Shown: positions 1-5,608 of the stretch, in pieces | Layout: each line of letters begins with the position of its first letter | How positions within the stretch are numbered: the first letter of the stretch is position 1 | Origin: Lachnospiraceae bacterium UBA7598 | GTDB taxonomy: Bacteria; Bacillota; Clostridia; Lachnospirales; Lachnospiraceae | Reading direction: 5' to 3' | DNA: 5,608 bases | NCBI GenBank assembly: GCA_002474415.1 | Contig: DLQV01000034.1 | Span: 1,864 to 7,471, forward strand | Notes under the pieces: generated by a model | What the model was told of the DNA's origin: nothing | Databases searched by the model: none | The model's input: the letters and a program-made list of their open reading frames with translations, nothing else | Position numbers and translations under genes: made by a program

Positions 1-96
1 CCCCAAAACAGATTTTTATTTTACTACATCTCACTATAAATCACAAGTTAACATAATATGTTTATAAAAAATTAAGAAACCTTTTTCAAAAAGGTA
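1..96. other. AT-rich intergenic stretch at left edge
   Basis: No convincing coding region is visible in this strongly AT-rich stretch on either strand. It contains A and T runs and ends in a short palindrome, listed separately. It is probably the upstream regulatory region of the phosphodiesterase gene, or the end of an intergenic gap that continues outside the window. Confidence 0.5.
79..95. repeat. 17-bp palindrome just upstream of the yfcE promoter
   Basis: The sequence acctttttcaaaaaggt is a perfect inverted repeat of 8 bp around a single central base. It ends one base before the predicted -35 box of the yfcE promoter, centred about 45 bp upstream of the expected transcription start. 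That position would suit an activator or repressor site. On the minus strand it is followed by a T-rich run, so a weak leftward terminator is the other reading. The palindrome is seen directly; either function is inference. Confidence 0.4.
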
Positions 97-125
97 TTGA
101 GCCAGAAGAAAATGTTCATTATAAT
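97..125 (+). promoter_or_regulatory. Predicted sigma-A-type promoter of yfcE
   Basis: A -35 box TTGAGC (97-102) and a perfect -10 box TATAAT (120-125) are separated by exactly 17 bp. Transcription would start near position 132, giving a leader of roughly 80 to 90 nt before the yfcE start. That leader carries the hairpin listed at 178-206. Confidence 0.7.
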
Positions 126-167
126 CCATTATAAAACAATAAGGTGAATACCCCGGCCGTATCCGGG

Positions 168-219
168 AGAAAGGAAACATCCCATCCAGTCAGACCGGAT
201 GGGATGAACATTGATAAAC
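168..219 (+). promoter_or_regulatory. yfcE leader: Shine-Dalgarno, strong hairpin, then start codons
   Basis: A perfect 10-bp stem is formed by 178-187 (CATCCCATCC) and 197-206 (GGATGGGATG) around a 9-nt loop. A Shine-Dalgarno-like GAGAAAGGA lies just before it at 168-175. No good Shine-Dalgarno sequence lies at normal distance from either in-frame start, TTG 211 or ATG 220. If the hairpin is folded out, AAGGA (171-175) is about 6 nt from TTG 211 and about 15 nt from ATG 220. A smaller 5-bp stem (152-156 with 163-167) lies upstream. The hairpins are seen in the sequence; a role in translation is inference. Confidence 0.5.
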
Positions 220-777
220 ATGAAATGGATGATAGCATCTGATATCCACGGCTCTGCATACTACTGCAGACAGCTGTTAAATGCATACAACCGGGAACAG
301 GCCGACCGTCTGCTGCTCCTTGGTGATCTTTTATACCACGGTCCGCGCAATGATCTGCCGGAAGAATATGATCCAAAACAGGTGATTGAACTGCTCAACG
401 CCAAAAAACAACATATTCTCTGTGTCCGGGGCAACTGCGATGCCGAAGTCGACCAGATGGTACTGAATTTTCCCATTATGGCAGATTACTGCGCCATTGC
501 AGACGGTGATACGCTGATTTATGCCACCCACGGCCATACTTATAATGAACAGAACCTGCCTCCACTGCATCGCGGGGACATTCTGCTGCACGGACATACC
601 CACGTCCCGGCATGCATCCCACATGACACTTACACTTACATGAATCCCGGATCTGTTGCTATTCCAAAAGAGGGAAGCTGGCACGGCTACATGATCATGG
701 AAGATAGACGTTTCCAGTGGAAAACCATGTCAAATGAAATCAAAATGGAATTTGCGGATGGAAAACGCATCCTGTAA
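220..777 (+). CDS. yfcE: YfcE-type metallophosphodiesterase
   Basis: This is a small calcineurin-like phosphoesterase, a cytoplasmic enzyme using two metal ions to cleave phosphodiesters. E. coli YfcE acts on bis-p-nitrophenyl phosphate in vitro, but its physiological substrate is unclear. Numbered from ATG 220 (185 residues, against about 184 in E. coli), the full metal-site set is present: D8 and H10 in SDIHGS, D36 in LGDLLYHGPRN, N72 in RGNCDAEVDQM, H104 in THGH, and H126/H128 in GHTHVP. The NPGSVAIPK motif near 142-150 is also characteristic. ATG 220 gives an N-terminus (MKWMIASDIHGS) that aligns directly with E. coli YfcE. The in-frame TTG at 211 would add three residues and fits the hairpin-spaced Shine-Dalgarno better. 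The gene is monocistronic, with its own promoter and terminator. Family assignment is firm; the exact start is less so. Confidence 0.93.
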   Translation: MKWMIASDIHGSAYYCRQLLNAYNREQADRLLLLGDLLYHGPRNDLPEEYDPKQVIELLNAKKQHILCVRGNCDAEVDQMVLNFPIMADYCAIADGDTLIYATHGHTYNEQNLPPLHRGDILLHGHTHVPACIPHDTYTYMNPGSVAIPKEGSWHGYMIMEDRRFQWKTMSNEIKMEFADGKRIL

Positions 778-782
778 ATATG

Positions 783-816
783 AAAAACGGGGTTGCCTGA
801 TGGTAACCCCATTTTT
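783..816. terminator. Bidirectional intrinsic terminator between yfcE and dnaK
   Basis: A 9-bp stem (789-797 GGGGTTGCC with 802-810 GGTAACCCC, one G-T pair) closes a 4-nt loop. An A run lies on the left (783-787) and a T run on the right (812-816), so a U-rich tail follows the hairpin on both strands. It starts 6 bp after the yfcE stop and lies 11 bp beyond the dnaK-family stop, so it serves both converging genes. Confidence 0.9.
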
Positions 817-826
817 AAATCCTGAT

Positions 827-2584
827 TTATATTCCAAGTATACCCGCAGCATTACGTAGCTCCGTCGTTGCTCTCTGCAATTCTGCTGCCTGTTCTTCTG
901 TTACATTTCCCGGTTTGGTACGGCCGACCAGCTTCTTTACATAAGAAAGGCTGCTCTTGATCTGATGACGCGCACCACTATCGATGGTCTTCTTCTTTTC
1001 TTTATATGCAGCTTCCACCTGACGAATCAGAGTGTCGGCCTCGCTTCGCGCGTCGATATAAGCCTTTCTCTGTCCGTCTGTTGCTTCATATTCCGCGGCT
1101 TCTCTTATCGCGCGGTCAATCTCTGCATCCGACAAATTGGAACTTGCCGTGATCGTGATCTCCTGATGCCGTCCGGTTCCAAGGTCTTTCGCGGAAACCT
1201 GTACAATACCGTTCGCATCAATATCAAACGTTACCTCTATCTGCGGCACACCCGCCGGCGCCGGTTTAATGCCCCGCAGCTGGAACCGTCCCAACAGCTT
1301 GTTGTCTTTTGCAAACTGACGCTCGCCCTGCAGTACTTTGATATCCACAGATGTCTGAAAATTCCCGGCAGTTGTAAACACTTTACTGAACCGTGTCGGA
1401 ATCGTGGTATTTCGATCGATCAGCTTCGTCGAAATACCTCCCACTGTCTCAATGGAAAGTGAAAGCGGTGTGACATCCATCAGAATAATCTCTGCCGCCT
1501 GTGATCCGGCCATCAGCGCACCGCCAAGTTTTCCGCCCTGCACAGCCGCTCCCAGTGCCACACACTCATCCGGATTCAGATTCCGTGAAGGTTCTTTTCC
1601 TGTCAGCCTGCGCACTTCCTCGAACACCGCCGGTACACGGGTAGACCCGCCTACCAGAAGTACCATGCCCAGATCCGCTGCTGTAATTCCCGCATCCGAA
1701 AGTGCCTGCTGCACCGGACCTGCCGTGCGCTCAATGAGATCCATCGTCAGTTCCTCAAATTTTGCACGCGTCAGTGTCATTTCCATGTGCTTTGGCTCAC
1801 CCTTTACGGTCGCAATAAACGGCAGGTTGATGCTCGTTGTGGAAGAGGAGGACAATACCTTTTTTGCCTTTTCCGCCTCCTCACGCACACGCTGCATGGC
1901 CGTCGCATCTTTCCGCAGATCCACACGCTCCGTGCGCTGGAATTCCGATACCAGATACTCCGTGATGCGCGCATCGAAATCATCCCCGCCGAGGTGATTG
2001 TCTCCCGCGGTGGCAAGTACTTCGATGAGGTTGTCCCCGATTTCAATAACCGATACGTCAAAAGTGCCGCCACCGAGATCATACACCAGAATTTTCTGTG
2101 GCTCTCCGTGATCAAGTCCGTATGCCAGTGCCGCAGATGTCGGCTCGTTGATAATCCTAAGAACATTTAATCCGGCAATCTTTCCGGCATCCTTCGTCGC
2201 CTGTCGCTGGGAATCACTGAAATATGCCGGTACGGTAATCACCGCATCCGAAACCGTTTCCCCCAGATATTCCTCCGCATCTTTTTTGAGTTTGCGCAGG
2301 ATCATCGCGGAAATCTCCTGCGGCGTATACTGTTTTCCATCTATTTTTGCCCGGAAATTGCTTCCCATCTCACGTTTAATGGAGAAAAATGTCCGGTCTA
2401 CATTGACAGCTGCCTGTCGTCTGGCAGCATCTCCCACCAGACGCTCTCCATTTTTGGTAAATGCCACAACCGATGGTGTGGTCCGCGAGCCTTCCGCGTT
2501 TGTGATCACAACCGGCTGATCATTTTCCAAAACAGCGACACAGCTGTTTGTCGTTCCTAAATCAATCCCAATTACCTTACCCAA
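827..2584 (-). CDS. dnaK: DnaK-family Hsp70 chaperone, tail-less orphan paralog
   Basis: This is an ATP-driven cytoplasmic chaperone that binds exposed hydrophobic peptides and normally works with DnaJ and GrpE. The nucleotide-binding domain spans about 1-365: phosphate motif DLGTTNS (8-14), [11 protein letters not shown] (146-156), second phosphate motif [10 protein letters not shown] (169-178) and adenosine motif [10 protein letters not shown] (309-318). The linker ILMDVTPLS is near 367-375. The beta substrate domain runs to about 480 ([27 protein letters not shown]), followed by a helical lid. The domain lacks the extra N-terminal segment of Gram-negative DnaK. Oddities: it ends at residue 585 in GILGI, about 25 residues shorter than B. 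subtilis DnaK, with no acidic tail; there are about 6 extra residues before the linker; TPLSLSIET replaces TPLSLGIET. The start is TTG, preceded 7 nt upstream by AGGGAGGA. No grpE, dnaJ or hrcA is adjacent and no CIRCE element was seen, so it is probably a second, specialised DnaK. Annotation pipelines would call it DnaK or Hsp70 family. Confidence 0.93.
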   Translation of the reverse strand: MGKVIGIDLGTTNSCVAVLENDQPVVITNAEGSRTTPSVVAFTKNGERLVGDAARRQAAVNVDRTFFSIKREMGSNFRAKIDGKQYTPQEISAMILRKLKKDAEEYLGETVSDAVITVPAYFSDSQRQATKDAGKIAGLNVLRIINEPTSAALAYGLDHGEPQKILVYDLGGGTFDVSVIEIGDNLIEVLATAGDNHLGGDDFDARITEYLVSEFQRTERVDLRKDATAMQRVREEAEKAKKVLSSSSTTSINLPFIATVKGEPKHMEMTLTRAKFEELTMDLIERTAGPVQQALSDAGITAADLGMVLLVGGSTRVPAVFEEVRRLTGKEPSRNLNPDECVALGAAVQGGKLGGALMAGSQAAEIILMDVTPLSLSIETVGGISTKLIDRNTTIPTRFSKVFTTAGNFQTSVDIKVLQGERQFAKDNKLLGRFQLRGIKPAPAGVPQIEVTFDIDANGIVQVSAKDLGTGRHQEITITASSNLSDAEIDRAIREAAEYEATDGQRKAYIDARSEADTLIRQVEAAYKEKKKTIDSGARHQIKSSLSYVKKLVGRTKPGNVTEEQAAELQRATTELRNAAGILGI

Positions 2585-2591
2585 GGTCTCT

Positions 2592-2599
2592 TCCTCCCT
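2592..2599 (-). promoter_or_regulatory. Shine-Dalgarno fixing the TTG start of the dnaK-family gene
   Basis: On the minus strand AGGGAGGA lies 7 nt before TTG 2584. No in-frame ATG or GTG is found in the codons just upstream, and the encoded [14 protein letters not shown] is the normal DnaK N-terminus. The TTG is therefore the start. Confidence 0.8.
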
Positions 2600-2620
2600 A
2601 CACTTCGTGATATATATACA

Positions 2621-2649
2621 ACTGTAAGGCGGGAAATGCCCTGCGTCAA
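2621..2649 (-). promoter_or_regulatory. Predicted promoter of the dnaK-family gene
   Basis: On the minus strand a -35 box TTGACG (2644-2649) and a -10 box TACAGT (2621-2626) are separated by 17 bp. Transcription would start near 2614, giving a leader of about 30 nt. The promoter lies in the gap after the 109-codon gene, so the chaperone gene can be transcribed on its own. Confidence 0.6.
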
Positions 2650-2660
2650 GGTTTCCGGCC
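2628..2660. promoter_or_regulatory. Imperfect inverted repeat over the dnaK -35 box (candidate operator)
   Basis: The arms GGCGGGAAA (2628-2636) and TTTCCGGCC (2652-2660) match as an inverted repeat at 8 of 9 positions around a 15-bp spacer. The spacer contains the -35 box, and the left arm begins one base beyond the -10 box. The repeat lies upstream of the expected transcription start, so it would act as DNA rather than as an RNA hairpin. It does not resemble CIRCE (TTAGCACTC-N9-GAGTGCTAA). An operator role is inference. Confidence 0.4.
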
Positions 2661-2686
2661 GATATTTCACTTAATGTTTATACTTT

Positions 2687-3016
2687 TCATAATTCCTTCT
2701 GAATTACCACATCTCCGTGATACATCAGAAAACGAAGACCCACAATCTTTTTCAGATCTCCATGTCCATGGTGCTTCATGTTGCCCGCCACAACTGCTAT
2801 ATTGGCATCCTCCGCTGTATTTGTACGGTCAAATGTAAACAGGGTGGAATTATGGTATTCCACAACCTCTGTATCCACTCCCAGATAATCCGATAACTCC
2901 GCACGTGCCCCGATCCGCAGGATATGTCCTCCTGCAATTGCAACACCCCCGTCAATTTCTTTTTTGCTCTGCGGAATTACCACACCGTCGCAGAGTATGA
3001 TCATTTCTGCATCCAT
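2687..3016 (-). CDS. Amidohydrolase-like protein lacking its catalytic barrel
   Basis: This gene encodes 109 residues. Residues 5-60 read like the N-terminal beta-sandwich segment of amidohydrolases: IILCDGVVIP, then GGVAIAGGHILRIGARAEL, then TEVVEYHNSTLF. In the family this is followed directly by the LPGxxDxHxH metal motif. Here it passes straight into a segment resembling the family's C-terminus (EDANIAVVAGNM at 69-80, then LRFLMYHGDVVI at 94-105). The roughly 300-residue TIM barrel and all its metal ligands are therefore absent and hydrolase activity is not expected. The two retained segments normally pack together as one composite sandwich domain, so the product could still fold. Translation signals are intact: AAAAGGAGG (3024-3032) lies 7 nt before the ATG. 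It may be the remnant of an internal in-frame deletion or a repurposed mini-protein. Homology is judged by eye only. Confidence 0.65.
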   Translation of the reverse strand: MDAEMIILCDGVVIPQSKKEIDGGVAIAGGHILRIGARAELSDYLGVDTEVVEYHNSTLFTFDRTNTAEDANIAVVAGNMKHHGHGDLKKIVGLRFLMYHGDVVIQKEL

Positions 3017-3050
3017 AGATTCGCCTCCTTTTCGTCTCTTTCTTTCGTTA

Positions 3051-3088
3051 TATAAAAGAAGAGCTTCCTCTTATCCGAGAAAGCTCCT
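3051..3088 (-). terminator. Strong terminator-like hairpin in the leader of the 109-codon gene
   Basis: As minus-strand RNA, 3077-3088 pairs with 3059-3070 in a 12-bp stem containing two G-U pairs around the loop GGAUAA. A U-rich tail (CUUUUAUA, 3051-3058) follows. On the plus strand the G-U pairs become mismatches, so it acts on minus-strand transcripts. It lies 35 bp before the start codon of the 109-codon gene. It could back up the terminator of the upstream AAA/nuclease gene or act as an attenuator. Confidence 0.65.
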
Positions 3089-3116
3089 TTGCTAATTACC
3101 TGTTCTGTTTAAGCCT

Positions 3117-3145
3117 ACTGTAGCAGAAAACGATTGGAAACACAA
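3117..3145 (-). promoter_or_regulatory. Weak candidate promoter for the 109-codon gene
   Basis: On the minus strand TTGTGT (3140-3145) and TACAGT (3117-3122) are 17 bp apart. The -10 box is identical to that of the dnaK-family promoter. The -35 match is poor (only TTG). If it is used, the terminator hairpin at 3051-3088 lies within the leader. Confidence 0.3.
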
Positions 3146-3172
3146 GTACACTCCCGTACCTTTTTTATACTA

Positions 3173-3208
3173 CAAAAATATGCCATTTCTTATTCTTTTA
3201 TCTGGCAT
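3173..3208 (-). terminator. Probable terminator of the AAA/nuclease gene
   Basis: On the minus strand ATGCCA and TGGCAT (3203-3208 and 3180-3185) form a 6-bp stem with a 17-nt A-rich loop, followed by ATTTTTG. It begins about 36 bp after the stop codon of the 544-codon gene. The long loop makes it a modest terminator; the stronger hairpin at 3051-3088 follows. Confidence 0.45.
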
Positions 3209-3243
3209 TTGTACCGTTCCATAAAGCTGTTTTTCGTCATTCA

Positions 3244-4878
3244 TTACTCTTCCTGATTTAATTCTTCCACCTTACAGCTATGTTCCTTACTCTCCTTCCA
3301 ATAACCAATACCAACTGCCAGTATTCTTCCTGTATACTCTCTGTTCCCGGCAATCTTTGGCGCAAACCTGAGTGCATACTTTTTATCTTTTATTTGTGCA
3401 ATAGCCTCATCCGGTGTATGGTCGACCTTTAATTCCAGAATAATACAATCAGCAGTTTTATCATACGGATAGAAAATAAAATCCACAAACCCTATCCCCG
3501 CTTTATCTTCTCTCTCAACACGATAGTTATCTCTGGCTGCTAAATAAACCAGATTAACTATCGCAGCTAACTCCGTCTCATGATTATATGACAGTAATGG
3601 GACTTCTGTGTTATGGACAAATTCAAGTATTTTTTCCATCGCCTGAGTATCCCCTGCTAATGTTGCCCTAAGCATTTTTTCAGATTCTTTCGCCAGTCTG
3701 TATACATATCCCAAAGACTCATTTTTCATAAGAAGCTCATCAAATTTCTCCATAAGCTCTCTGTTTGGAATACACACTTTTCCGTTATGATAACTCAAAA
3801 AACCATATACAACCATTGCAGAATATATCTCATCTTTCGTAGAAAGATTCATCGATGTTGCAGCATATTCCTGTATTTTAGCATTAACAGCTTCTTTAGA
3901 TATCATAAGTACAATATCGTCCCTGACATCTGAAATATTATTTCTGATATAATAATAAATCTCATCATATGGACCTGAGCTGGTCCAGTAATTTGCAAGA
4001 TTGTTAAACTGCAATGCAAACACTACCGAACGCGGATTATACACCCGCTCCCCAGATTTTGTATAATACCCATTATACCAGTCCCGTAATCCCTTTCGGG
4101 TCACACTCTTTTCTTTTTTTTGCTTTTCACATTCTTTGATGTAGCGACTGTACAAATCATCAACTTCATCATCGGTAAATCCAAAATACTCTCCAAACAT
4201 TGGTGAATTCACCATCGTAAATTCACCAAACATGTTAAGCTCAGATCCACTGGAATATTTTGCGATAGGTAAAATTCCAGTCATATATGAAAGGACAACA
4301 TATGGGCGGTCTTTTAAAAGGTTACTTAAAAATGCTACATACTTTTCTTTATCACTTTCACTGATAAAGTCTCTGTGAAATATAAAATCCCATTCGTCTA
4401 AAACAAATATAAATTTTTCTCCATTGTACTGCACAAATATACTCTCAAGAATGTCTCCGATTGCATCATCTTCATTGATTTCAGCTTCTGGATATGCTTT
4501 CTTTATATCATCAAGCAAAAGTTCCTCTATACGTTCAATATACTGTAAATAAGAATTGCAGTTTTTTGGCATTTTACTAAAATCTATACGGATAACATTA
4601 TATTGATTTTTATATTTTCTGTAATCATCCACCTGTGCTATTTTAAGGTCATCAAAAACATCACCTGAATCGGGTATCTTTTGAAAAAAAGAGCTGATCA
4701 TGTTTGCCATAATTGTCTTTCCGAATCTGCGTGGTCTGGTGATACAGATATGACGATTTCCCGCACTTACATACGGAAACAGTTCCCTGAGCATAAGTGT
4801 TTTATCCACAAAATACGCACTTAAGCACTCACTTTTATACAAAGTATATGGAGTTATGCTGTTCAAATATGTTCCCAT
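3244..4878 (-). CDS. AAA-ATPase-like / PD-(D/E)XK nuclease-fold protein
   Basis: This 544-residue protein belongs to the AAA-ATPase_like (PF09820) plus C-terminal PD-(D/E)XK (DUF1703/PF08011) family. The family is common, often in several copies, in gut Clostridia and Bacteroidetes, and its function is unknown. The N-terminus has the family's VDKT element (24-27) and the variant P-loop TRPRRFGKT (47-55), where R replaces the first glycine of a classic Walker A, as is usual here. Walker B is FIFVLDEWD (156-164). The C-terminus carries the nuclease-fold residues: E436 in HETELAAIVNL, D466 in GFVDFIFYP, E482 and K484 in ILELKVD, then a QIKDKKYA helix (495-502). All appear intact and the length is normal. 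ATG 4878 has AAGGAG 8 nt upstream. The gene is much lower in GC than the dnaK gene, suggesting horizontal acquisition. Proposed roles in nucleic-acid processing or mobile-element biology are unproven. Confidence 0.9.
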   Translation of the reverse strand: MGTYLNSITPYTLYKSECLSAYFVDKTLMLRELFPYVSAGNRHICITRPRRFGKTIMANMISSFFQKIPDSGDVFDDLKIAQVDDYRKYKNQYNVIRIDFSKMPKNCNSYLQYIERIEELLLDDIKKAYPEAEINEDDAIGDILESIFVQYNGEKFIFVLDEWDFIFHRDFISESDKEKYVAFLSNLLKDRPYVVLSYMTGILPIAKYSSGSELNMFGEFTMVNSPMFGEYFGFTDDEVDDLYSRYIKECEKQKKEKSVTRKGLRDWYNGYYTKSGERVYNPRSVVFALQFNNLANYWTSSGPYDEIYYYIRNNISDVRDDIVLMISKEAVNAKIQEYAATSMNLSTKDEIYSAMVVYGFLSYHNGKVCIPNRELMEKFDELLMKNESLGYVYRLAKESEKMLRATLAGDTQAMEKILEFVHNTEVPLLSYNHETELAAIVNLVYLAARDNYRVEREDKAGIGFVDFIFYPYDKTADCIILELKVDHTPDEAIAQIKDKKYALRFAPKIAGNREYTGRILAVGIGYWKESKEHSCKVEELNQEE

Positions 4879-4882
4879 AGTG

Positions 4883-4957
4883 TTGGCTCCTTTTCAACAT
4901 AATTATCTTTTCCTGTGTATTTTATTATACATGATGGCAGATATTTTTACGAGCCAA
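4883..4957 (-). repeat. 7-bp inverted repeat with one arm on the AAA/nuclease ribosome binding site
   Basis: The arms TTGGCTC (4883-4889) and GAGCCAA (4951-4957) are perfect inverted copies 61 bp apart. The first arm covers part of the Shine-Dalgarno sequence of the 544-codon gene; the second lies just past the stop of the ABC ATPase gene. In a read-through transcript from the ABC gene the two could pair and hide the ribosome binding site. A transcript starting at the local -10 box would lack the upstream arm. A 7-bp repeat can occur by chance at this distance. Confidence 0.3.
4924..4929 (-). promoter_or_regulatory. Candidate -10 box for the AAA/nuclease gene
   Basis: The minus strand carries a perfect TATAAT, 45 bp upstream of the start codon. 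The hexamer 17 bp further upstream is TCGTAA, a poor -35 box. The stretch is AT-rich, so a chance TATAAT is possible. Confidence 0.35.
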
Positions 4958-4966
4958 TTACAAAAT

Positions 4967-5590
4967 TTACTGTAACTGAATATGTCCACTCTTCATCCAA
5001 TATACCTCATCACACAGTGATTTGATATCCTCAGGATAATGGGATGCAATAAGGATCAGCTTTCCACGCTCCTTTTCCTCCAAAATGCGCTTGCGGGCCT
5101 CCTGCACTGAATCTGCATCCAGCGCGCTGAGCGGTTCATCCAGTATCAATATTTTCGGATCTTCGAGAAATGCCATAGAAAGTGCAAGCTTTTGCTTCAT
5201 ACCGAGAGAATACTTCCCCACTGCCTTGTTATCCGACGGGTCTAAGCCGAACATCTCCAATACCGTGCGAATGCGCTGATCATCTGCAACTTTTCGATAG
5301 GCCGCAAGAATTTCCAGATTCTTTTTTGCTGAATAATATGGTATGTACTCCGGACGCTCAATGATGAAACCAACATCCTGCATCAGATCCTTCTGTTCCT
5401 TGCCATCTACCAGAATTGTCCCGGAAGACTTGTGCATCAGTCCCAATAATACCTTGAACAATACCGTTTTTCCACTGCCATTATCTCCGACAAATCCATA
5501 GATATGTCCGGATTCCAGTGCCAGGTTAATGTCTGTCAGAAGCGATACACCCTTTATTGTTTTGTTAATATTATTCATCTCGATCTTCAT
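4967..5590 (-). CDS. ABC transporter ATP-binding protein (BcrA-like)
   Basis: This is the ATPase subunit of an ABC transporter, working at the inner face of the membrane with a separate permease. It is 207 residues long, on the short side for an ABC ATPase. All core motifs are present: Walker A GDNGSGKT (35-42), signature YSLGMKQKL (127-135), Walker B ILILDEP (147-153), D-loop SALDAD (155-160) and switch histidine H184. The Q-loop position carries glutamate (IIERPEYIP, 76-84) and the signature is SLGM rather than SGGQ. Both are usual in the BcrA/lantibiotic-immunity type of exporter ATPase. The exact substrate cannot be read from sequence. ATG 5590 has AAAGGGG 9 nt upstream; a second ATG at codon 5 has poorer spacing. 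An open frame from the window edge ends in TGA overlapping this ATG (5587-5589), hinting at a coupled upstream gene. No permease gene follows downstream. Confidence 0.92.
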   Translation of the reverse strand: MKIEMNNINKTIKGVSLLTDINLALESGHIYGFVGDNGSGKTVLFKVLLGLMHKSSGTILVDGKEQKDLMQDVGFIIERPEYIPYYSAKKNLEILAAYRKVADDQRIRTVLEMFGLDPSDNKAVGKYSLGMKQKLALSMAFLEDPKILILDEPLSALDADSVQEARKRILEEKERGKLILIASHYPEDIKSLCDEVYWMKSGHIQLQ

Positions 5591-5608
5591 CGCCCAAATC
5601 CCCTTTCC

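Noticed and set aside
178..206. Reading the yfcE leader hairpin as a leftward terminator
   Set aside because: The minus-strand tail (TTTCCTTTCT) is interrupted, and the minus-strand dnaK-family gene already ends at the bidirectional terminator at 783-816.
144..242. Short 32-codon reading frame starting GTG 144 and overlapping the start of yfcE
   Set aside because: It has only a weak ribosome binding site, a GTG start about 12 nt from the predicted transcription start, and runs through the hairpin; its composition gives no sign of selection for coding.
119..684. Minus-strand reading frames overlapping yfcE
   Set aside because: yfcE on the plus strand carries the full set of metallophosphatase motifs; the opposite frames show no motif and no good ribosome binding site.
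965..2519. Long plus-strand reading frames opposite the dnaK-family gene
   Set aside because: They are antisense shadows of a high-GC, strongly conserved DnaK coding sequence, and their translations are serine/arginine-rich and unlike any known family.
4958..4975. Inverted repeat TTACA-N8-TGTAA at the stop of the ABC ATPase gene
   Set aside because: The 5-bp AT-rich stem is too weak for a terminator and is expected by chance in this composition.
5587..5608. Possible end of an upstream minus-strand gene, its TGA overlapping the ABC ATPase ATG
   Set aside because: Only six open codons are visible before the window edge, which is too few to support a gene, although an ATGA overlap would be typical of an operon.

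Overview
The window looks like chromosomal DNA from a Gram-positive anaerobe of the Clostridia, most likely a Lachnospiraceae-type gut bacterium. This is an inference. It rests on the Gram-positive (short nucleotide-binding-domain) form of DnaK, strong purine-rich ribosome binding sites, TTG starts, and an AAA-ATPase/PD-(D/E)XK protein of a type common in gut Clostridia and Bacteroidetes. No mobile-element genes, RNA genes or CRISPR arrays were seen.

Layout, left to right. Positions 1-210 are non-coding and AT-rich. They hold a 17-bp palindrome, a good sigma-A-type promoter (TTGAGC-N17-TATAAT) and a strong leader hairpin directly before yfcE. yfcE (+ strand) encodes a small metallophosphodiesterase. 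It converges on a dnaK-family gene (- strand), and one bidirectional terminator at 783-816 separates them. All remaining genes are on the - strand. The dnaK-family gene encodes a 585-residue Hsp70 without the usual acidic C-terminal tail and without grpE, dnaJ or hrcA beside it. It has its own promoter, whose -35 box sits inside an imperfect inverted repeat. Upstream of it is a 109-codon gene that reads as the first and last segments of an amidohydrolase with the whole catalytic barrel missing. A 227-bp gap with two terminator-like hairpins then leads to a low-GC gene for a 544-residue AAA-ATPase/PD-(D/E)XK protein. At the right edge is an ABC transporter ATPase of the BcrA type with no permease gene downstream.

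The genes do not form one pathway. yfcE is a separate unit. The DnaK-like chaperone gene has its own promoter and may also receive read-through from the barrel-less amidohydrolase gene. The AAA/nuclease gene differs sharply in base composition and sits where the ABC permease might be expected, so it looks acquired. The points most worth checking are the barrel-less amidohydrolase, the tail-less orphan DnaK with its putative operator, and the hairpin between the Shine-Dalgarno sequence and the start of yfcE. None of these proves a new system.
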